Origin: a bacterium
GTDB taxonomy: Bacteria > Bacillota > Bacilli > Lactobacillales > Streptococcaceae
Assembly: GCA_905221455.1 (NCBI GenBank)
Contig: CAJNDF010000016.1
Location: 1 to 14,741 of the forward strand
DNA length: 14,741 nucleotides
Direction: 5' to 3'
Both the position numbers and the translations under genes were made by a program. Under the pieces are notes generated by a model. That model worked only from the letters and a program-made list of their open reading frames with translations. It did no database searches and was not told the DNA's origin. Positions 14,382-14,741 of the stretch are shown here, one piece after another (the stretch's first letter is position 1; each line of letters begins with the position of its first letter).

Positions 14382-14741
14382 TCATCTATGTGATAAATCG
14401 GTAACTCGAATAACTTGGTCCACTTGCTCCCAAATCAGAGGATTGTGTGTTGCAATAATAATAGTTCGATTCGGATTTTTTAAAGATTCTAGGATAGAAA
14501 GTAATTCCTCAGAGTTTTTTGGGTCTAGTGAAGCGGTTGGTTCATCTGCGAGAATCAAAGGTGGATCCTTTAAAATTATCTTCGCTAATGCAACACGTTG
14601 TGCTTCTCCTCCTGATAACTCAAATATAGGTTGCTTCAAATCCAAATAAGAGAGGTTTACACGGTTTAGAGCTTGTTTCATCAAAGAGATTTTCTCTTTT
14701 TCTTTCAACTTTTTACCAACTAAACCCAGATTGAGATTCTC
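14382..14741 (-). CDS. ABC transporter ATP-binding protein, C-terminal part (runs off the window)
   Basis: The last 119 residues of an ATPase whose N-terminus lies beyond the right edge; the frame is open to base 14741. Visible motifs are ENLNLGLVGKK (the segment after the Q-loop), the ABC signature LSGGEAQRVALAK, Walker B LILADEPTASLD with the D-loop, and the H-loop IIIATHN. Walker A is outside the window. The short C-terminus and MacB/LolD-like style fit the exporters that accompany lactococcin-972-type bacteriocins, where the ATPase is usually the last gene after the bacteriocin and a permease. A perfect terminator downstream agrees with it being the last gene. The substrate is inferred from resemblance only; it could be another peptide or drug exporter. 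Confidence 0.9.
   Translation of the reverse strand, partial: ENLNLGLVGKKLKEKEKISLMKQALNRVNLSYLDLKQPIFELSGGEAQRVALAKIILKDPPLILADEPTASLDPKNSEELLSILESLKNPNRTIIIATHNPLIWEQVDQVIRVTDLSHR

Noticed and set aside
1..14741. CRISPR arrays, tRNA or rRNA genes, riboswitches, oriT
   Set aside because: I looked for regular repeats, cloverleaf-like sequences and relaxase nick-like hairpins and saw none that I could support.

Overview
The window looks like accessory DNA from a low-GC streptococcus (S. pneumoniae, mitis, oralis, suis or agalactiae group). The evidence is strong AGGAG-type ribosome binding sites, AT-rich codons, and a PezA/PezT pair close to my memory of the pneumococcal proteins. The species cannot be fixed from the sequence alone. 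Almost everything lies on the minus strand and reads as one end of an integrative and conjugative element (ICE). From memory, the content matches the ICESa2603/89K type of backbone: a giant SNF2-helicase/DNA-methylase protein, an LtrC-like Toprim primase, a TcpC/VirB8-like membrane protein, a calcium-binding-repeat protein, several small conserved proteins and a PezAT module.

Layout, left to right. 80-1033: a plus-strand XerC/D-type tyrosine recombinase with its own promoter. 1034-1428: no gene, but a 123-bp inverted-repeat element with a strong inner hairpin. 1429-2732: the pezAT toxin-antitoxin operon (minus), with a perfect 10-bp inverted repeat over its -35 region. 2766-3727: a two-gene minus-strand cassette consisting of a DUF3990-like, probably ADP-ribosyltransferase-fold protein followed by a 75-aa partner. 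It has its own promoter, palindrome and terminator and is a plausible second toxin-antitoxin-like unit. 3748-6461: an ICE operon encoding a TcpC-like protein, an LtrC-like primase and three small proteins, with a terminator inside it. 6609-6818: a small plus-strand gene that seems to be leaderless, ending in a bidirectional terminator. 6832-13725: the SNF2/methylase giant followed by a 94-aa acidic protein and a 98-aa membrane protein. 13773-14183: a cytoplasmic thrombospondin-type-3-like protein. 14382-14741: the C-terminal part of an ABC transporter ATPase that runs off the window and resembles lactococcin-972-type bacteriocin exporters.

How the genes may work together (inference). The giant protein resembles phage P1 DarB and could protect incoming element DNA from host restriction. 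The primase could serve second-strand synthesis or replication after transfer. The TcpC-like protein would belong to the mating channel. PezAT and the ART-like cassette would keep the element in the population or act against competing phages. The most novel candidates are the ART-like bicistron beside pezAT and the leaderless 65-aa gene.
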